Below are positions 1-8,580 of a stretch of DNA of 33,450 nucleotides, one piece after another. The notes under the pieces were generated by a model, which was given only the letters and a program-made list of their open reading frames with translations, made no database searches and was not told where the DNA came from. The translations under genes and the position numbers were made by a program. Positions within the stretch are counted from its first letter, which is position 1, and the number at the start of each line of letters is the position of its first letter. The stretch lies in contig JAGVUP010000003.1 in NCBI GenBank assembly GCA_019136215.1, positions 1 through 33,450 on the forward strand, in the 5' to 3' direction. The stretch is from Chloroflexota bacterium (GTDB taxonomy: Bacteria > Chloroflexota > Anaerolineae > Anaerolineales > Anaerolineaceae).

Positions 1-828
1 TCCGCTTCGGTGCCGATATTTTCTTCAACTCATGGTTCAGATAATTGGGTACAATTGCTCAAGTGCAAAGTCAATGACATGCTCTCGATCAATGGCTTTT
101 TCTAAATTCTATCGAAAAGTGAAACGGAACCTGTTGAAATAAAGCAGTATTTTCGACAAGAACTTTGTCAAGTCCGGTTGTGAACCGGATCAGTGGTTCA
201 TCTGAGGCTTGTTATTCTCATTTTATTCGGTCTTTTTCTTCCTTTTTTACCTCCTTTCCTCTACCATCAACAATCCTCCCTTACTCAAGCCATCCTCTGC
301 CAGAGCTCGGACAGTTGAAACCCACCCCGCTTATCGGCTTCACCATCCGCTTCAAACTCTGTACGATCGCAGTAAGATATACCTGAACCCCGTACTTCTC
401 CAAGTCAATATATCGACAGCGCCTAGCCCATGCTGCATTTTGGCTTCCCCCATTTCCGTTCGGAAAGATCGTACAGACAGCTGATCAGCAGGCTCCTAAG
501 CAACAGAGCCGGGTCATAGGCTGGTCTTCCTGCCAGTCCTTCGCCTTTATGGAGTTTGTTCAGCTTTTTGGTGTAATAAGTTCAGTCGACCAGATCATTG
601 GGTCTGTAGAAGGGTTCGGAGGTTGTTTTTCAACAGAAACCATAGCATTGGCGTCCCAAGGGCAAGATTCGAAGCGTGTGTTATAGTTATGTTCCGTGAA
701 ACGCTGGCGGTGTGTGGAATGCTGCCGGTGTTTCATTCAGAATCCTGACAATCAAGGAGAACAAACAAAATAGATCTGTTTAAGACAAGTGTCACTCTAA
801 AACCCACTAATTCAAAGGAGATCAAACC
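1..828. other. Gene-poor left end with transposase debris
   Basis: No intact gene can be supported here. The main content is the transposase remnant at 281-643 (minus strand). Two small inverted repeats lie side by side: GACAA/TTGTC at 155-159/165-169 and TCCGGTT/AACCGGA at 173-179/183-189. An imperfect direct repeat, GCTGGCGGTGT versus GCTGCCGGTGT, occurs around 703-731. Purine-rich ribosome-binding-like sequence (AAGGAG) near 754-759 is not followed by a start codon, while a second one at 814-820 serves the protease gene. A weak promoter-like pair CTGACA (745-750) and AATAGA (769-774), spacing 18, could drive that gene but is far from consensus. Confidence 0.6.
281..643 (-). pseudogene. Degenerate, internally deleted DDE transposase remnant
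   Basis: Reading the minus strand from ATG at 643 gives MVSVEKQPPNPSTDPMIW and then a stop. A shift of frame continues with KLNKLHKGEGLAGRPAYD followed by PALLLRSLLISCLYDLSER, which resembles the N-terminal domain (DUF772 type) of IS1182/IS5-like transposases. A further frame change leads directly into YIDLEKYGVQVYLTAIVQ followed by SLKRMVK, resembling the extreme C-terminus of the same kind of transposase, with a stop at 281-283. The central catalytic DDE portion, normally several hundred residues, is missing. It is therefore a dead element with at least two frameshifts and a large internal deletion. I could not define terminal inverted repeats, so family assignment is approximate. Confidence 0.7.
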
Positions 829-2850
829 ATGCTGAAATTCGTATCAAAATTCGTTAGTTATCTTATGCTGATCGCATTGATAACTACCTCTGTGGCTGCT
901 GCCGCGCCGGAACGCGCCTACCCGCCGACCGACAACCTTGTCACCACGGCGGAAGATCAGGAATGGTTGGACACTGCCCGCAAAGCCGAGAGCTTCACGA
1001 TTCAACTCAACGAACCTTCCCTGGCAGCCTATGACGGTGGCAGCGCGAAATTCGCGCCGATCCCCAAAAATGAAGCGGGCAAACTGCTGGTAAATTCCAC
1101 CGAAGCCTCATCTTATCTGGCGCATCTGAACCATAACATGGATGCCTTTATCGCGAAAGCGGAGACAATATTGGGTCGCGACCTCGAGGTGCTCTTCCGT
1201 TACGATTATGTTCTGAATGGTTTTTCCGCCCGCATGAGCCTCGAAGAAGCCGCGAAGTTGCGCGCGCAGCCGGAAGTCCGTGAGGTTTACCCTGACGGCG
1301 TTTATTACCTCGACACAGATTACAGTCCCGAGTTTATCGGGATCGACCATGTCTGGGATGGTACAGCCGTGCCGACGGACGTGGGCGCGAAAGGCGCTGG
1401 CACGATTATCGGCATCATTGATACCGGCATCAACATGAGCCATCCAAGCTTTGCGGAGACCACCTCCTTGGACTCATACGTGTATATCAATCCGTATGGT
1501 GAGGGAGTCTATAAAGGTCTTTGCCACACGAATCCAGGCACCCACGCGTGTAATGACAAACTGCTTGGCGTTTATGATTTTACCGGCAGCGGGAATGGTC
1601 ACGATACCCTTGACCACGGCTCGCATGCGGCGGGCACCGCTGCTGGAAACCGCATCAGGATCAATTATGGCGATATTGATGTGGTGATCTCGGGTATGGC
1701 GCCGAATGCTCAAATCATTTCTTATAAAGTTTGTGATTCCAGTGGCTGCGACACCAACGCTTCTGCAGCCGCAGTAAACCAGGCTGTTGCTGATGGTGTG
1801 GATGTGTTGAACTTATCGATTGGATATTCCGTGGGGCCTTCTCACAGCCCGTGGTTGGATTCAACGGACGCCGCTTTGCTTGAAGCCTTCCGGGTTGGAA
1901 TAATCACGGCAGCCTCCGCGGGCAATCTCGGACCTGCCTCTTCTACGATCTATAGGCTGCCCCCGTGGGCACTGGTGACCGGCAACACACAACATGGTCG
2001 CATTTTTGGCTATCCTGTCACCATCAATCCGGGCACGGGCGACCTTGTTTCGTCAGCCCTTCCTTCTACCACAGAACTTTCTCCTGCGTTAGCATCAGAC
2101 CTGACCAACAAAGAATTGGTTTGGGGCGGCAAGTCAAACAATAAAGATGGCTGTTCCGCCTGGGCTGCAGGGGCGCTGAACGGGAAGGTCGGCATTGTGC
2201 AGCGCGGTAACTGCTCCTTTAAGGATAAGGTACAGAATATGTATAACGCAGGCGCTGTCTTTGGAATCGTTTACAACAACGTTTCAGGAACACCCATTCT
2301 CATGGGCTCGGACACGGGAGTTGTGAACATGCCCAGCGCGATGATCTCATTGGAAGATGGTCTGGCAATGGAAAATGTCGCTGCCCAGCCGATGAGGGTG
2401 ACCATTCTCGCTGACCTTAGCTCCGGAGCTCGTCCGGAATGGGGCGATATTGTGGCACATTCCAGCTCCAGAGGACCTGTCAACAACTTTGATTTGCTTG
2501 AACCGGACCTGGTCGCACCCGGCACGAATATCCTGGCCGCTTATTCCGGACCCAATCAGGTGGACCTCATGACTGGCACCTCTATGGCAAGTTCGCAAGT
2601 CGCAGGCTCTGCTGCTGTCATGCGTTCGCTCCACCCGGATTGGAGTCCCGCAGCGATCCGCTCGGCAATCATCATGACTGCCCTGGCGGGTACTTCCAAA
2701 GATCACGATCTGGGTCCTGTGACACCATTTATCTACGGCAATGGCCGGCTCGATATGAGCAAAGCGGCATTGGCAGGGCTGGTGATGGAAGTCAGCTATG
2801 CTGACTATGTTCCGCGAACCCTGCAAATGGCGGAAATATCCGCACTCTGA
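829..2850 (+). CDS. Secreted S8 family serine protease (subtilase), catalytic part
   Basis: Extracellular endopeptidase of the subtilisin family. A signal peptide (about residues 1-26, hydrophobic, ending in alanines) is followed by an inhibitor I9-type prodomain (about 50-160). The catalytic domain has Asp198 in GIIDTG, His263 in DHGSH, the oxyanion-hole Asn366 in SAGN and Ser585 in GTSMAS. A PA (protease-associated) insertion occupies about 430-530. The start is supported by AAAGGAG at 814-820. The reading frame ends prematurely at 2850: the last dozen residues are out of frame and homologous sequence continues in another frame from 2814. Restoring one G in the CCGCG at 2812-2816 would join both parts into a protein of about 1015 residues. 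All catalytic residues lie before the break, so the short form could still be active. Confidence 0.9.
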   Translation: MLKFVSKFVSYLMLIALITTSVAAAAPERAYPPTDNLVTTAEDQEWLDTARKAESFTIQLNEPSLAAYDGGSAKFAPIPKNEAGKLLVNSTEASSYLAHLNHNMDAFIAKAETILGRDLEVLFRYDYVLNGFSARMSLEEAAKLRAQPEVREVYPDGVYYLDTDYSPEFIGIDHVWDGTAVPTDVGAKGAGTIIGIIDTGINMSHPSFAETTSLDSYVYINPYGEGVYKGLCHTNPGTHACNDKLLGVYDFTGSGNGHDTLDHGSHAAGTAAGNRIRINYGDIDVVISGMAPNAQIISYKVCDSSGCDTNASAAAVNQAVADGVDVLNLSIGYSVGPSHSPWLDSTDAALLEAFRVGIITAASAGNLGPASSTIYRLPPWALVTGNTQHGRIFGYPVTINPGTGDLVSSALPSTTELSPALASDLTNKELVWGGKSNNKDGCSAWAAGALNGKVGIVQRGNCSFKDKVQNMYNAGAVFGIVYNNVSGTPILMGSDTGVVNMPSAMISLEDGLAMENVAAQPMRVTILADLSSGARPEWGDIVAHSSSRGPVNNFDLLEPDLVAPGTNILAAYSGPNQVDLMTGTSMASSQVAGSAAVMRSLHPDWSPAAIRSAIIMTALAGTSKDHDLGPVTPFIYGNGRLDMSKAALAGLVMEVSYADYVPRTLQMAEISAL

Positions 2851-3875
2851 ACATCCCTTCCTACCAGAACAGCAACTGCATGGGAGGTTGCACCTTCACG
2901 CGGACGGTCAAGAATGTCTCTGGAGTAAGGACAAACTACACGATCGGGATCGAAAAAACTGACGCGGTGGAAATCACCACCTATCCTGCCGGATCTTTCT
3001 CCATTCCTGCCAACGGGACCCAGACGATCACTATCAGAGTGACCGCTTCCATTCTTTCGGGCGGCGCGTGGCAGTTTGGGCGCATCCGTTTTGAGACCGG
3101 AAATACCTTCCCGAGCGGGAAGCCGATCAGCACCACTGCTTTTACCCTGGCGGTAAAGGCGCCGCCAGTTGGTTCAACTTTCCCCTCTGAACTGCGCAGA
3201 AATATTGACGCCCCTGCTGGTCAGTACGTCTTTGAAGACCAGTATTACTCCAGCCCGATCACAGCTTTTTCGAATGTGCGCTATGGCTTGCAGCCCGCGA
3301 CCGTTGAATCTTTCAGCCTGCCGCAGGACCCTACCAGGAACGATGTGTACGATGATCTGACGGACGTCTGGTATACCGTTACAACCTGTCCGTCCAATCA
3401 GCAGCGTCTGGTTGTCGAGATTCTCGAGACCACCTCTGCGGATCTGGACATCTATGTGGGTTTGGGCAACACGCCGAGTGACAGCATGCTGAGAGCCTTT
3501 GCCGCTGGACAGGGTCCGATGGAATATCTGAGCCTCTTTAGACCGACTTTCTCAGGCACCTGCTGGATTTTGGTGCAAAACTGGGAATCCTCTGAGACAG
3601 GGGCGGAAGATAGCGTCAAGCTGGCATACGGCTTTGTCCCGAGACCGGGCGGAGATAATTACACCATTACCGGTCCGGCAAGCGTTCCTGCCATGGCTCC
3701 TTTTGATGTCACCGTTGATTGGAATCTTGGAGGGACCTATAACACAGCAGAGGTCTGGTATGGATGGTTCAGCCTTGGTTCATCAGCTTCAACCACGGAT
3801 GATATCGGAAAGCTTGACTTCAACCTCTACAAAGCCTCGCCAGGCTCGGTTTATTTGCCTATTTTGTTCAAGTAG
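2814..3875 (+). pseudogene. C-terminal part of the S8 protease, separated by a frameshift
   Basis: In this frame the sequence continues from the upstream protease without a stop: ANPANGG, then NIPSYQNSNC, then FTRTVKNVSG, which begins a fibronectin-III-like domain typical of the C-terminal part of subtilases. A further beta-rich region (after about 3200) contains a stretch on dimensions of YVGLGNTPSD type resembling pre-peptidase C-terminal domains. The protein ends in VYLPILFK, like the short hydrophobic-basic tails I recall on Chloroflexota exoproteins. An ATG at 2880 exists, but it has no signal peptide or convincing ribosome site, so independent expression is unlikely. Best read as the distal part of the same gene. 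Confidence 0.8.
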
Positions 3876-3900
3876 CTCAGTTTTAACAAGCATTTTGCCG

Positions 3901-3926
3901 GGGAGCTGACTGAAAAGCCAGCTCCC
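3901..3926 (+). terminator. Hairpin after protease gene, possible terminator
   Basis: A perfect 8-bp stem GGGAGCTG (3901-3908) and CAGCTCCC (3919-3926) encloses a 10-base loop, 25 bases after the protease stop. There is no clear T-run downstream on the plus strand, so termination is plausible but not certain. Confidence 0.5.
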
Positions 3927-4108
3927 TGCGCTTAATCAGCGCGATCCCTAAAGGGTCTATGGAAAAAACACTGAGGGGATTGGATGGTGTGGTAGGAATA
4001 AGCCCGTTAGTTACCCGGTTTTTCCCTCCGACAGGCGATTGGAAAATGTGGCAAGAGACTGGCAAAAGAACCAAGGGAAATTGTGCAGAAAGAGCAGGCA
4101 AAAAACCC

Positions 4109-4137
4109 TTGCATTCCGCGGGGGGGTGTGATATATT
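4109..4137 (+). promoter_or_regulatory. Sigma70-type promoter for the ribosomal protein operon
   Basis: A -35 element TTGCAT (4109-4114) and a -10 element TATATT (4132-4137) are separated by exactly 17 bases that include a G-run. Transcription would start near 4144, giving a leader of about 150 bases before rplC. Position, spacing and match make this the best candidate promoter for the whole cluster. Confidence 0.65.
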
Positions 4138-4295
4138 TGTTGGGCTACCTTCAGGGGTAGTTCTATTTGTGTGGCAATTTAAGAATGTTTTCCGCGTGGG
4201 CAGACGACTTCACAGGGAACATTGACTGAATTGTGCGGAGATGATGCAGCTTGCCCAGGCTGACAGTCTCGCAGAATATTAAACAGGAGAATAGT

Positions 4296-4928
4296 ATGTT
4301 AAAAGGGCTAATCGGAAGAAAGATCGGTATGACCCAGATCTTCGATGAAAGCGGGCGCGCAATACCCGTGACGCTTATCGAAGCTGGGCCTTGTTTTGTT
4401 TCTCAGATCAAGACTGCTGAAACCGACGGCTACAGCGCTGTTCAATTAGCATTCGGAGAAGTAAAACCAAAGCGTCTGAGCAAGGCTCAATTAGGGCATC
4501 TCAAGACCAATAATCTCCCCCCCGTGCGCGTGTTGAGGGAATTCCGCACTAAAAAAATCGATGGTATCAATCCAGGTGACGAGCTGAAAGCTTCTGTGTT
4601 CGCTGAAGGCGAATTCGTTGACGTGATCGGCACCTCCAAGGGCAAGGGCTTCGCTGGCGCCATGAAACGTCATGGCTTTGGCGGCGGACCCATCTCCCAT
4701 GGTCAGTCTGACCGCCAGCGTTCGCCCGGTTCCTCAGGGTCCGGCACTACGCCAGGTCGTGTTTTTAAGGGCAAGCGCCGTCCTGGGCATATGGGCGATG
4801 TTCAGGTCACTTCTTCGCATATCCGTGTTGCGATGGTTGATCCAGAGCGCAATCTGATCGCGGTTCAGGGCTCCGTTCCAGGCGCCAAAGGCGGAACAGT
4901 GATCATCAAAGAGGCTCGCAAGCAGTAA
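4296..4928 (+). CDS. rplC: 50S ribosomal protein L3
   Basis: A primary rRNA-binding protein of the large subunit, placed near the peptidyl transferase centre. The 210-residue product starts MLKGLIGRKIGMTQIFDE, the standard bacterial L3 N-terminus. It carries the conserved central loop with KGKGFAG, HGFGGGPISHG and GHMGDVQVT. The ATG at 4296 is chosen over upstream in-frame starts because AGGAG (4285-4289) lies six bases before it and homologous sequence starts there. It is the first gene of the cluster, directly behind the promoter and leader. Length is normal for the family. Confidence 0.97.
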   Translation: MLKGLIGRKIGMTQIFDESGRAIPVTLIEAGPCFVSQIKTAETDGYSAVQLAFGEVKPKRLSKAQLGHLKTNNLPPVRVLREFRTKKIDGINPGDELKASVFAEGEFVDVIGTSKGKGFAGAMKRHGFGGGPISHGQSDRQRSPGSSGSGTTPGRVFKGKRRPGHMGDVQVTSSHIRVAMVDPERNLIAVQGSVPGAKGGTVIIKEARKQ

Positions 4929-4958
4929 TCCGCTTGTGGTTGAATGGAGAAAGCTATC

Positions 4959-5508
4959 ATGAAAGTTGATGTTTATAACTTAAAAGGCGAAAAATCGGAT
5001 ACTGTTGACCTGCCCGATGAGATTTTTGCAGCTGCGCCAGATGGCGAACGCGCGCCTGGGCACCCACAATACCAAGCGCCGCAGTGAAGTCAGAGGCGGC
5101 GGCGCCAAACCCTGGAGACAGAAGGGCACAGGTCGTGCCCGACGCGGCAGCATGATTTCCGCTCAGTCTGTTGGCGGCGGACGCGTTCACACCCCGAAAC
5201 CGCGTGATTACACCCAGGCGATGCCCCAGAAGATGCGCCGCGCAGCCATGGTCGATTCCCTCAGCATGGATAAACCCCGCAGCGCTGATCTGGCAAAAGC
5301 CCTGTCCGCTTTGGCTGGCGAGGCGCGCAAACTGGTTTTGGTGCCCGATAAGAGCGATTCTTACACAAACCTGATCAAATCCGGACGCAACCTGGCAGAT
5401 GCCAAACTGCTGCAGGCAAATTACCTCAATATCCGCGATCTGTTCACTTGTGAGAAAGTCATTATCCCCCTTGCTTCACTCGATGTGATCAAGAGTTATT
5501 TGGGATAG
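4959..5508 (+). pseudogene. rplD: 50S ribosomal protein L4, disrupted by deletion and frameshift
   Basis: L4 binds 23S rRNA, lines the exit tunnel and in some bacteria represses its own operon. The gene starts at ATG 4959, behind a GGAGA-type ribosome site, with [20 protein letters not shown]. Near 5030-5032 the frame changes. The following [15 protein letters not shown], then [15 protein letters not shown], is typical L4 but reads in another frame. Compared with E. coli L4, about 11 residues (the stretch around NEALVHQVV) are missing at the junction, so a deletion of a few tens of bases that is not a multiple of three fits better than a single-base indel. The distal frame could only start at a TTG at 5005, giving an N-terminally aberrant protein. 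The defect is most likely a sequence or assembly error, as L4 is rarely dispensable. Confidence 0.85.
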
Positions 5509-5522
5509 GAAGGTGAAGCAGA

Positions 5523-5828
5523 ATGAGCAATACCGTTTTTGATATCCTGCGACGCCCTGTTGTGACAGAAAAGTCGAATTACATGGCTGGAAAACTGAAC
5601 CAGTACGTTTTCGAAGTGGCATCCTTTGCCACTCGCGAACAGGTGAAGACCGCCATCGAAACGGCTTTTGACGTCAATGTGGAGCGTGTCAATATCATCA
5701 ACCTCCCCGCCAAGTCGCACCGCAATTCGCGGACGCGCCGTCTGGTTGTGCGTTCGAGCGGCTACAAAAAAGCCATCGTGACTCTGAAACCCGGGGAGAG
5801 CATTCCTGTTTTTGAAGGAGTGGACTAA
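5523..5828 (+). CDS. rplW: 50S ribosomal protein L23
   Basis: L23 sits at the tunnel exit and is the docking site for trigger factor and SRP. The 101-residue protein has the family signature early on ([12 protein letters not shown]), followed by the YVFEVA strand and [10 protein letters not shown]. Its length matches the family. It follows the rplD stop by 14 bases, with a GGAAGGTGA ribosome-binding region in between. Its stop codon overlaps the rplB start by one base (TAATG), suggesting coupled translation. Confidence 0.96.
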   Translation: MSNTVFDILRRPVVTEKSNYMAGKLNQYVFEVASFATREQVKTAIETAFDVNVERVNIINLPAKSHRNSRTRRLVVRSSGYKKAIVTLKPGESIPVFEGVD

Positions 5829-6667
5829 TGGCTGTTAAGATTTACAAACCCAAGACGAACGGTCAGCGGCATAAGACCAGCTACACGTTCGAAGAAATTA
5901 CCAAAACCCACCCGGAACGCAGTTTGATCGTGGCGAAGAAAGAACACGCCGGACGCAACGCGAGCGGTCGTGTCACCGTCCGCCATCGCGGCGGCGGCTC
6001 CCGCCGGCAGATCCGCCTGGTGGACTTCAAACGCGAAAAGACGAACATTCCAGCCAAAGTCAGCGCGATCGAATACGATCCCAACCGGACTGCCCGTCTG
6101 GCTCTGCTGACCTATGCTGACGGCGAAAAGCGCTATATTCTCGCTCCGATCGGCGTCAAAGTCGGCGACACGCTGCTTTCCGGTCCCAATGTGGAAATCC
6201 GTCCCGGGAACAACCTTCCCCTGGCGAATATCCCGGTTGGCACCACGATTCATGCGATCGAACTGCATCCCGGCAAGGGCGCCCAAATCTGCCGCTCCGC
6301 GGGTTCTTCCGCCCAGTTGCTTGCCAAAGAGGGCAAATACGCACATGTGCGCATGCCTTCCGGGGAAGTGCGCCTGGTTTTGCAGGAGTGCAGCGCCTCG
6401 ATCGGTCAGGTTGGGAATGTGGAACACAGCAACGTCAAGCTCGGCAAAGCCGGACGCGCGCGCCATATGGGGCTGCGCCCGGAAGTCCGCGGTTCAGCGA
6501 TGTCTCCAAGGGACCATCCGCATGGCGGTGGTGAGGGTCGCAGCTCGATCGGTATGCCCGGTCCGAAGACCCCTTGGGGTATGCCAACTCTTGGTTATAA
6601 GACGCGCACCAATAAGCGCACCGATGCCATGATTATTCGCCACCGCTCCAAGGCAAAGCGTAAATAG
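5828..6667 (+). CDS. rplB: 50S ribosomal protein L2
   Basis: A highly conserved 23S rRNA-binding protein needed for subunit association and peptidyl transfer. The 279-residue product starts [19 protein letters not shown] and contains [16 protein letters not shown] and, near the C-terminus, [17 protein letters not shown] with the conserved histidine of the DHPHGGGEG motif. The C-terminus is basic. Length is as expected. It overlaps the rplW stop by one base and is followed by rpsS. Confidence 0.98.
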   Translation: MAVKIYKPKTNGQRHKTSYTFEEITKTHPERSLIVAKKEHAGRNASGRVTVRHRGGGSRRQIRLVDFKREKTNIPAKVSAIEYDPNRTARLALLTYADGEKRYILAPIGVKVGDTLLSGPNVEIRPGNNLPLANIPVGTTIHAIELHPGKGAQICRSAGSSAQLLAKEGKYAHVRMPSGEVRLVLQECSASIGQVGNVEHSNVKLGKAGRARHMGLRPEVRGSAMSPRDHPHGGGEGRSSIGMPGPKTPWGMPTLGYKTRTNKRTDAMIIRHRSKAKRK

Positions 6668-6695
6668 CGGTTGAGAGACAGAAAAGGAAACTAAG

Positions 6696-6965
6696 ATGTC
6701 GCGATCATTGAAAAAAGGGCCATTTGTAGACCCGAAACTGTTGAAAAGAATTGAAGAGATGAACGAGAAAGGCGAAAAGAAGGTCATCCGCACCTGGAGC
6801 CGCGCCAGCACCATCTTCCCCCAGATGGTCGGGCACACCATCGCAGTGCATGACGGACGCCGTCACGTTCCTATTTATGTGACCGAGAACATGGTTGGTC
6901 ATCGTTTGGGCGAATTTACCCCCACTCGTTGGTTCCGCGGACATGTCTCTGAGAAGGGAAGATGA
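6696..6965 (+). CDS. rpsS: 30S ribosomal protein S19
   Basis: Head protein of the small subunit that binds 16S rRNA together with S13. The 89-residue product has the invariant start [12 protein letters not shown], the [21 protein letters not shown] block and the C-terminal [10 protein letters not shown] motif. Ribosome-binding sequence AGGAAA precedes the ATG. The stop overlaps the first possible rplV start codon (ATGA at 6962). Confidence 0.97.
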   Translation: MSRSLKKGPFVDPKLLKRIEEMNEKGEKKVIRTWSRASTIFPQMVGHTIAVHDGRRHVPIYVTENMVGHRLGEFTPTRWFRGHVSEKGR

Positions 6966-6973
6966 GGAAGAGA

Positions 6974-7315
6974 ATGGCACAGGAAATATCCGCAAAACTC
7001 TCTAACTTTGCTGAATCCGCTCAGAAGACCCGCCTGGTAATCAACCTGGTTCGCGGAAAGAAGGTCGTTGACGCGCTGCACACCTTGAGTCTGACCCCCA
7101 ACAAGGCAGCCCGCCCGGTGCACAAGCTGATTTATTCGGCTATGTCGAACGCTGAAGAAAACTTTGGCGTGAACCGCGATGACCTCGTTGTTTACAAGAT
7201 TTTCGCTGACGAAGCTCCCACTCGCAAGTGGCGTTCGTTTGGCGCCCGCGGTCGTTTTAAGCCGATGCTGAAACGCCGTTCGCATGTGACCGTTATATTA
7301 CGCGAAGTCGAGTAA
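6974..7315 (+). CDS. rplV: 50S ribosomal protein L22
   Basis: L22 binds 23S rRNA and its beta-hairpin lines the exit tunnel. The product (113 residues from this start) carries the [13 protein letters not shown] signature and the hairpin tip segment [18 protein letters not shown] near the C-terminus. Two starts are possible. ATG 6962 overlaps the rpsS stop (ATGA) and adds four residues. ATG 6974 has GAGG at 6964-6967 with good spacing and gives MAQEISAKL, closer to the family. I prefer 6974, but translational coupling from 6962 cannot be excluded. Confidence 0.93.
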   Translation: MAQEISAKLSNFAESAQKTRLVINLVRGKKVVDALHTLSLTPNKAARPVHKLIYSAMSNAEENFGVNRDDLVVYKIFADEAPTRKWRSFGARGRFKPMLKRRSHVTVILREVE

Positions 7316-7331
7316 AGGTAAGGAGTTAGAT

Positions 7332-7920
7332 ATGGGTCGTAAAGTACATCCAATCGGATTTCGTCTGGGAATCAATAAACCCTGGTTAGGACGCTGGTAC
7401 GCACATCGAAATCGAACGCTATCCAGGCAAGGTGAAGGTCACCCTGCAAACTGCCAAACCCGGCATTCTGATCGGGCGCAAAGGCGAGAGCGTCAAAGTG
7501 CTACGCCAGCAGTTGGAAGCGCTGACAGGCAAGAAGATTGACCTGGAAGTCAAGGAAATAAAATCAGCGGATACGGACGCTTACCTGGTGGCAACCAATA
7601 TTGCCGGTCAGCTCGAGCGCCGCATCAGCTACCGGCGCGCGATGAAGCGCGCCATCCAGCAGGCTCTGCGCCAGGGCGCGGGCGGCATCAAAATTTCGGT
7701 TTCCGGTCGTCTTTCCGGCGCTGAAATGGCACGCCGCGTCACTCTGCGTGAGGGGCGTGTGCCTCTGCAGACTCTGCGCGCCAATATTGACTTCGCCCGT
7801 GCCGCTGCCAAGACCACTTTCGGTCAGATTGGCATCAAGGTTTGGATCTATCAGGGCATCGTCATGAACCAGCCTGAAGAAACAGTTGAGACCACCGAAG
7901 GTGTCTATATCAGCGAGTAA
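7332..7920 (+). pseudogene. rpsC: 30S ribosomal protein S3, disrupted by deletion and frameshift
   Basis: S3 forms part of the mRNA entry channel. The gene starts at 7332 behind AAGGAG with [18 protein letters not shown] and LGRWYA. At about 7400-7404 the frame changes and continues as [20 protein letters not shown], the KH domain [12 protein letters not shown], and a normal C-terminal domain (SYRRAMKRAIQQALR, VSGRLSGAEMARR) ending at 7920. Against E. coli S3, about 25 residues between WFA and RIVIE are missing, so the junction reflects a deletion of roughly 75 bases that also shifts frame. The intact distal frame has only GTG 7432 as a start and would lack the N-terminal domain. As with rplD, an assembly or sequencing artefact is the simplest reading. 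Confidence 0.85.
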
Positions 7921-7948
7921 TTATTCGGAACGAGTGAGGACATAAATT

Positions 7949-8374
7949 ATGTTGATGCCAAAGAGAGTAAAGTACCGCAAGCAAATGCGCGGTCGCATGA
8001 AGGGAAAAGCTTCGCGCGGTGTGGACGTGAACTTCGGCGAATACGGATTAAAGGCATTGGAATGCGCTTATATGAGTGCGCGCCAGATTGAGGCTGCCCG
8101 CCGTGCAATCGTGCATTCGCTCAAGCGCCGTGGAAAAATCTGGGTCCGTGTATTCCCCGACAAACCCTACACCAAGCGTGCCGCTGAAACCCGTATGGGT
8201 AAAGGTAAAGGCGCCGTGGATCATTGGGTAGCCGTGATTCGACCCGGTCGGATTTTGTTTGAGGTTGGCGGCACTGACGCTGATTCCGCGAACAAAGCCC
8301 TGATCCGGGCGCGTTATAAACTGGGCTTCAGAACTAAGATTGTTGCCCGAGAAACGATGGGAGAAGGTTCATGA
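7949..8374 (+). CDS. rplP: 50S ribosomal protein L16
   Basis: L16 helps shape the A-site and organises tRNA binding on the large subunit. The 141-residue product starts [19 protein letters not shown], as usual for the family, and has the [19 protein letters not shown] block and the [20 protein letters not shown] motif near the functional loop. It lies 28 bases after rpsC, preceded by GTGAGGA. Its stop overlaps the rpmC start (ATGA at 8371). Confidence 0.97.
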   Translation: MLMPKRVKYRKQMRGRMKGKASRGVDVNFGEYGLKALECAYMSARQIEAARRAIVHSLKRRGKIWVRVFPDKPYTKRAAETRMGKGKGAVDHWVAVIRPGRILFEVGGTDADSANKALIRARYKLGFRTKIVARETMGEGS

Positions 8375-8580
8375 ACAGCAAAGAAGTAAGAGAACTTTCT
8401 ACGGAAGATATTAAGACCAAACTGTTGAACATCCGGCAGGAGCTCATGAATTTGCGCTTCCAAATCGTGACCGGTCAATTGACCGACACCAGCCGCTTCA
8501 AGGTCGTCCGCCGGGATATCGCCCGCATGGAAACGATCCTGAATGAGCGCGCCCGCCAGGAGAAGGAAGGGAAGAAATGA
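8371..8580 (+). CDS. rpmC: 50S ribosomal protein L29
   Basis: Small all-helical protein next to L23 at the tunnel exit. The 69 residues include [34 protein letters not shown] and an [14 protein letters not shown] helix, the normal L29 pattern. The start overlaps the rplP stop by four bases and the stop overlaps the rpsQ start by four bases, so it is translationally coupled on both sides. Confidence 0.95.
   Translation: MNSKEVRELSTEDIKTKLLNIRQELMNLRFQIVTGQLTDTSRFKVVRRDIARMETILNERARQEKEGKK

Larger units (their letters stand above)
3876..4295. other. Intergenic region and leader of the ribosomal operon
   Basis: This 420-base gap separates the protease from rplC. It contains the hairpin at 3901-3926, a promoter at 4109-4137 and an untranslated leader of about 150 bases. 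The leader begins with a small hairpin CTACC/GGTAG (4145-4149/4156-4160). It also contains a possible longer-range pairing, TGGGCA near 4197-4202 with TGCCCA near 4252-4257. The open frame at 3959-4225 shows no recognisable protein features. The gene rpsJ, which usually sits directly before rplC, is not present here. Confidence 0.6.

Noticed and set aside
1-75. Minus-strand fragment reading EHVIDFALEQLYPII before a stop
   Set aside because: Too short and preceded by a stop; could be chance or another decayed gene end.
165-484. Plus-strand open frames at the left end
   Set aside because: They are antisense to the transposase remnant and have no recognisable protein features.
2880-3875. Separate gene starting at ATG 2880
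   Set aside because: Homologous protein sequence extends upstream of this ATG and joins the protease frame, so it is the distal part of one gene.
3959-4225. 88-residue open frame between the protease and rplC
   Set aside because: No homology, no ribosome site, and it spans the promoter and leader of the ribosomal operon.
5828-6466. Long minus-strand frames opposite rplB and other ribosomal genes
   Set aside because: They are antisense shadows of conserved genes, caused by codon bias.
7400-7404. Programmed frameshift or ribosomal bypassing in rpsC and rplD
   Set aside because: Coding residues are missing at both junctions, not merely shifted or interrupted, and no slippery sequence is seen.
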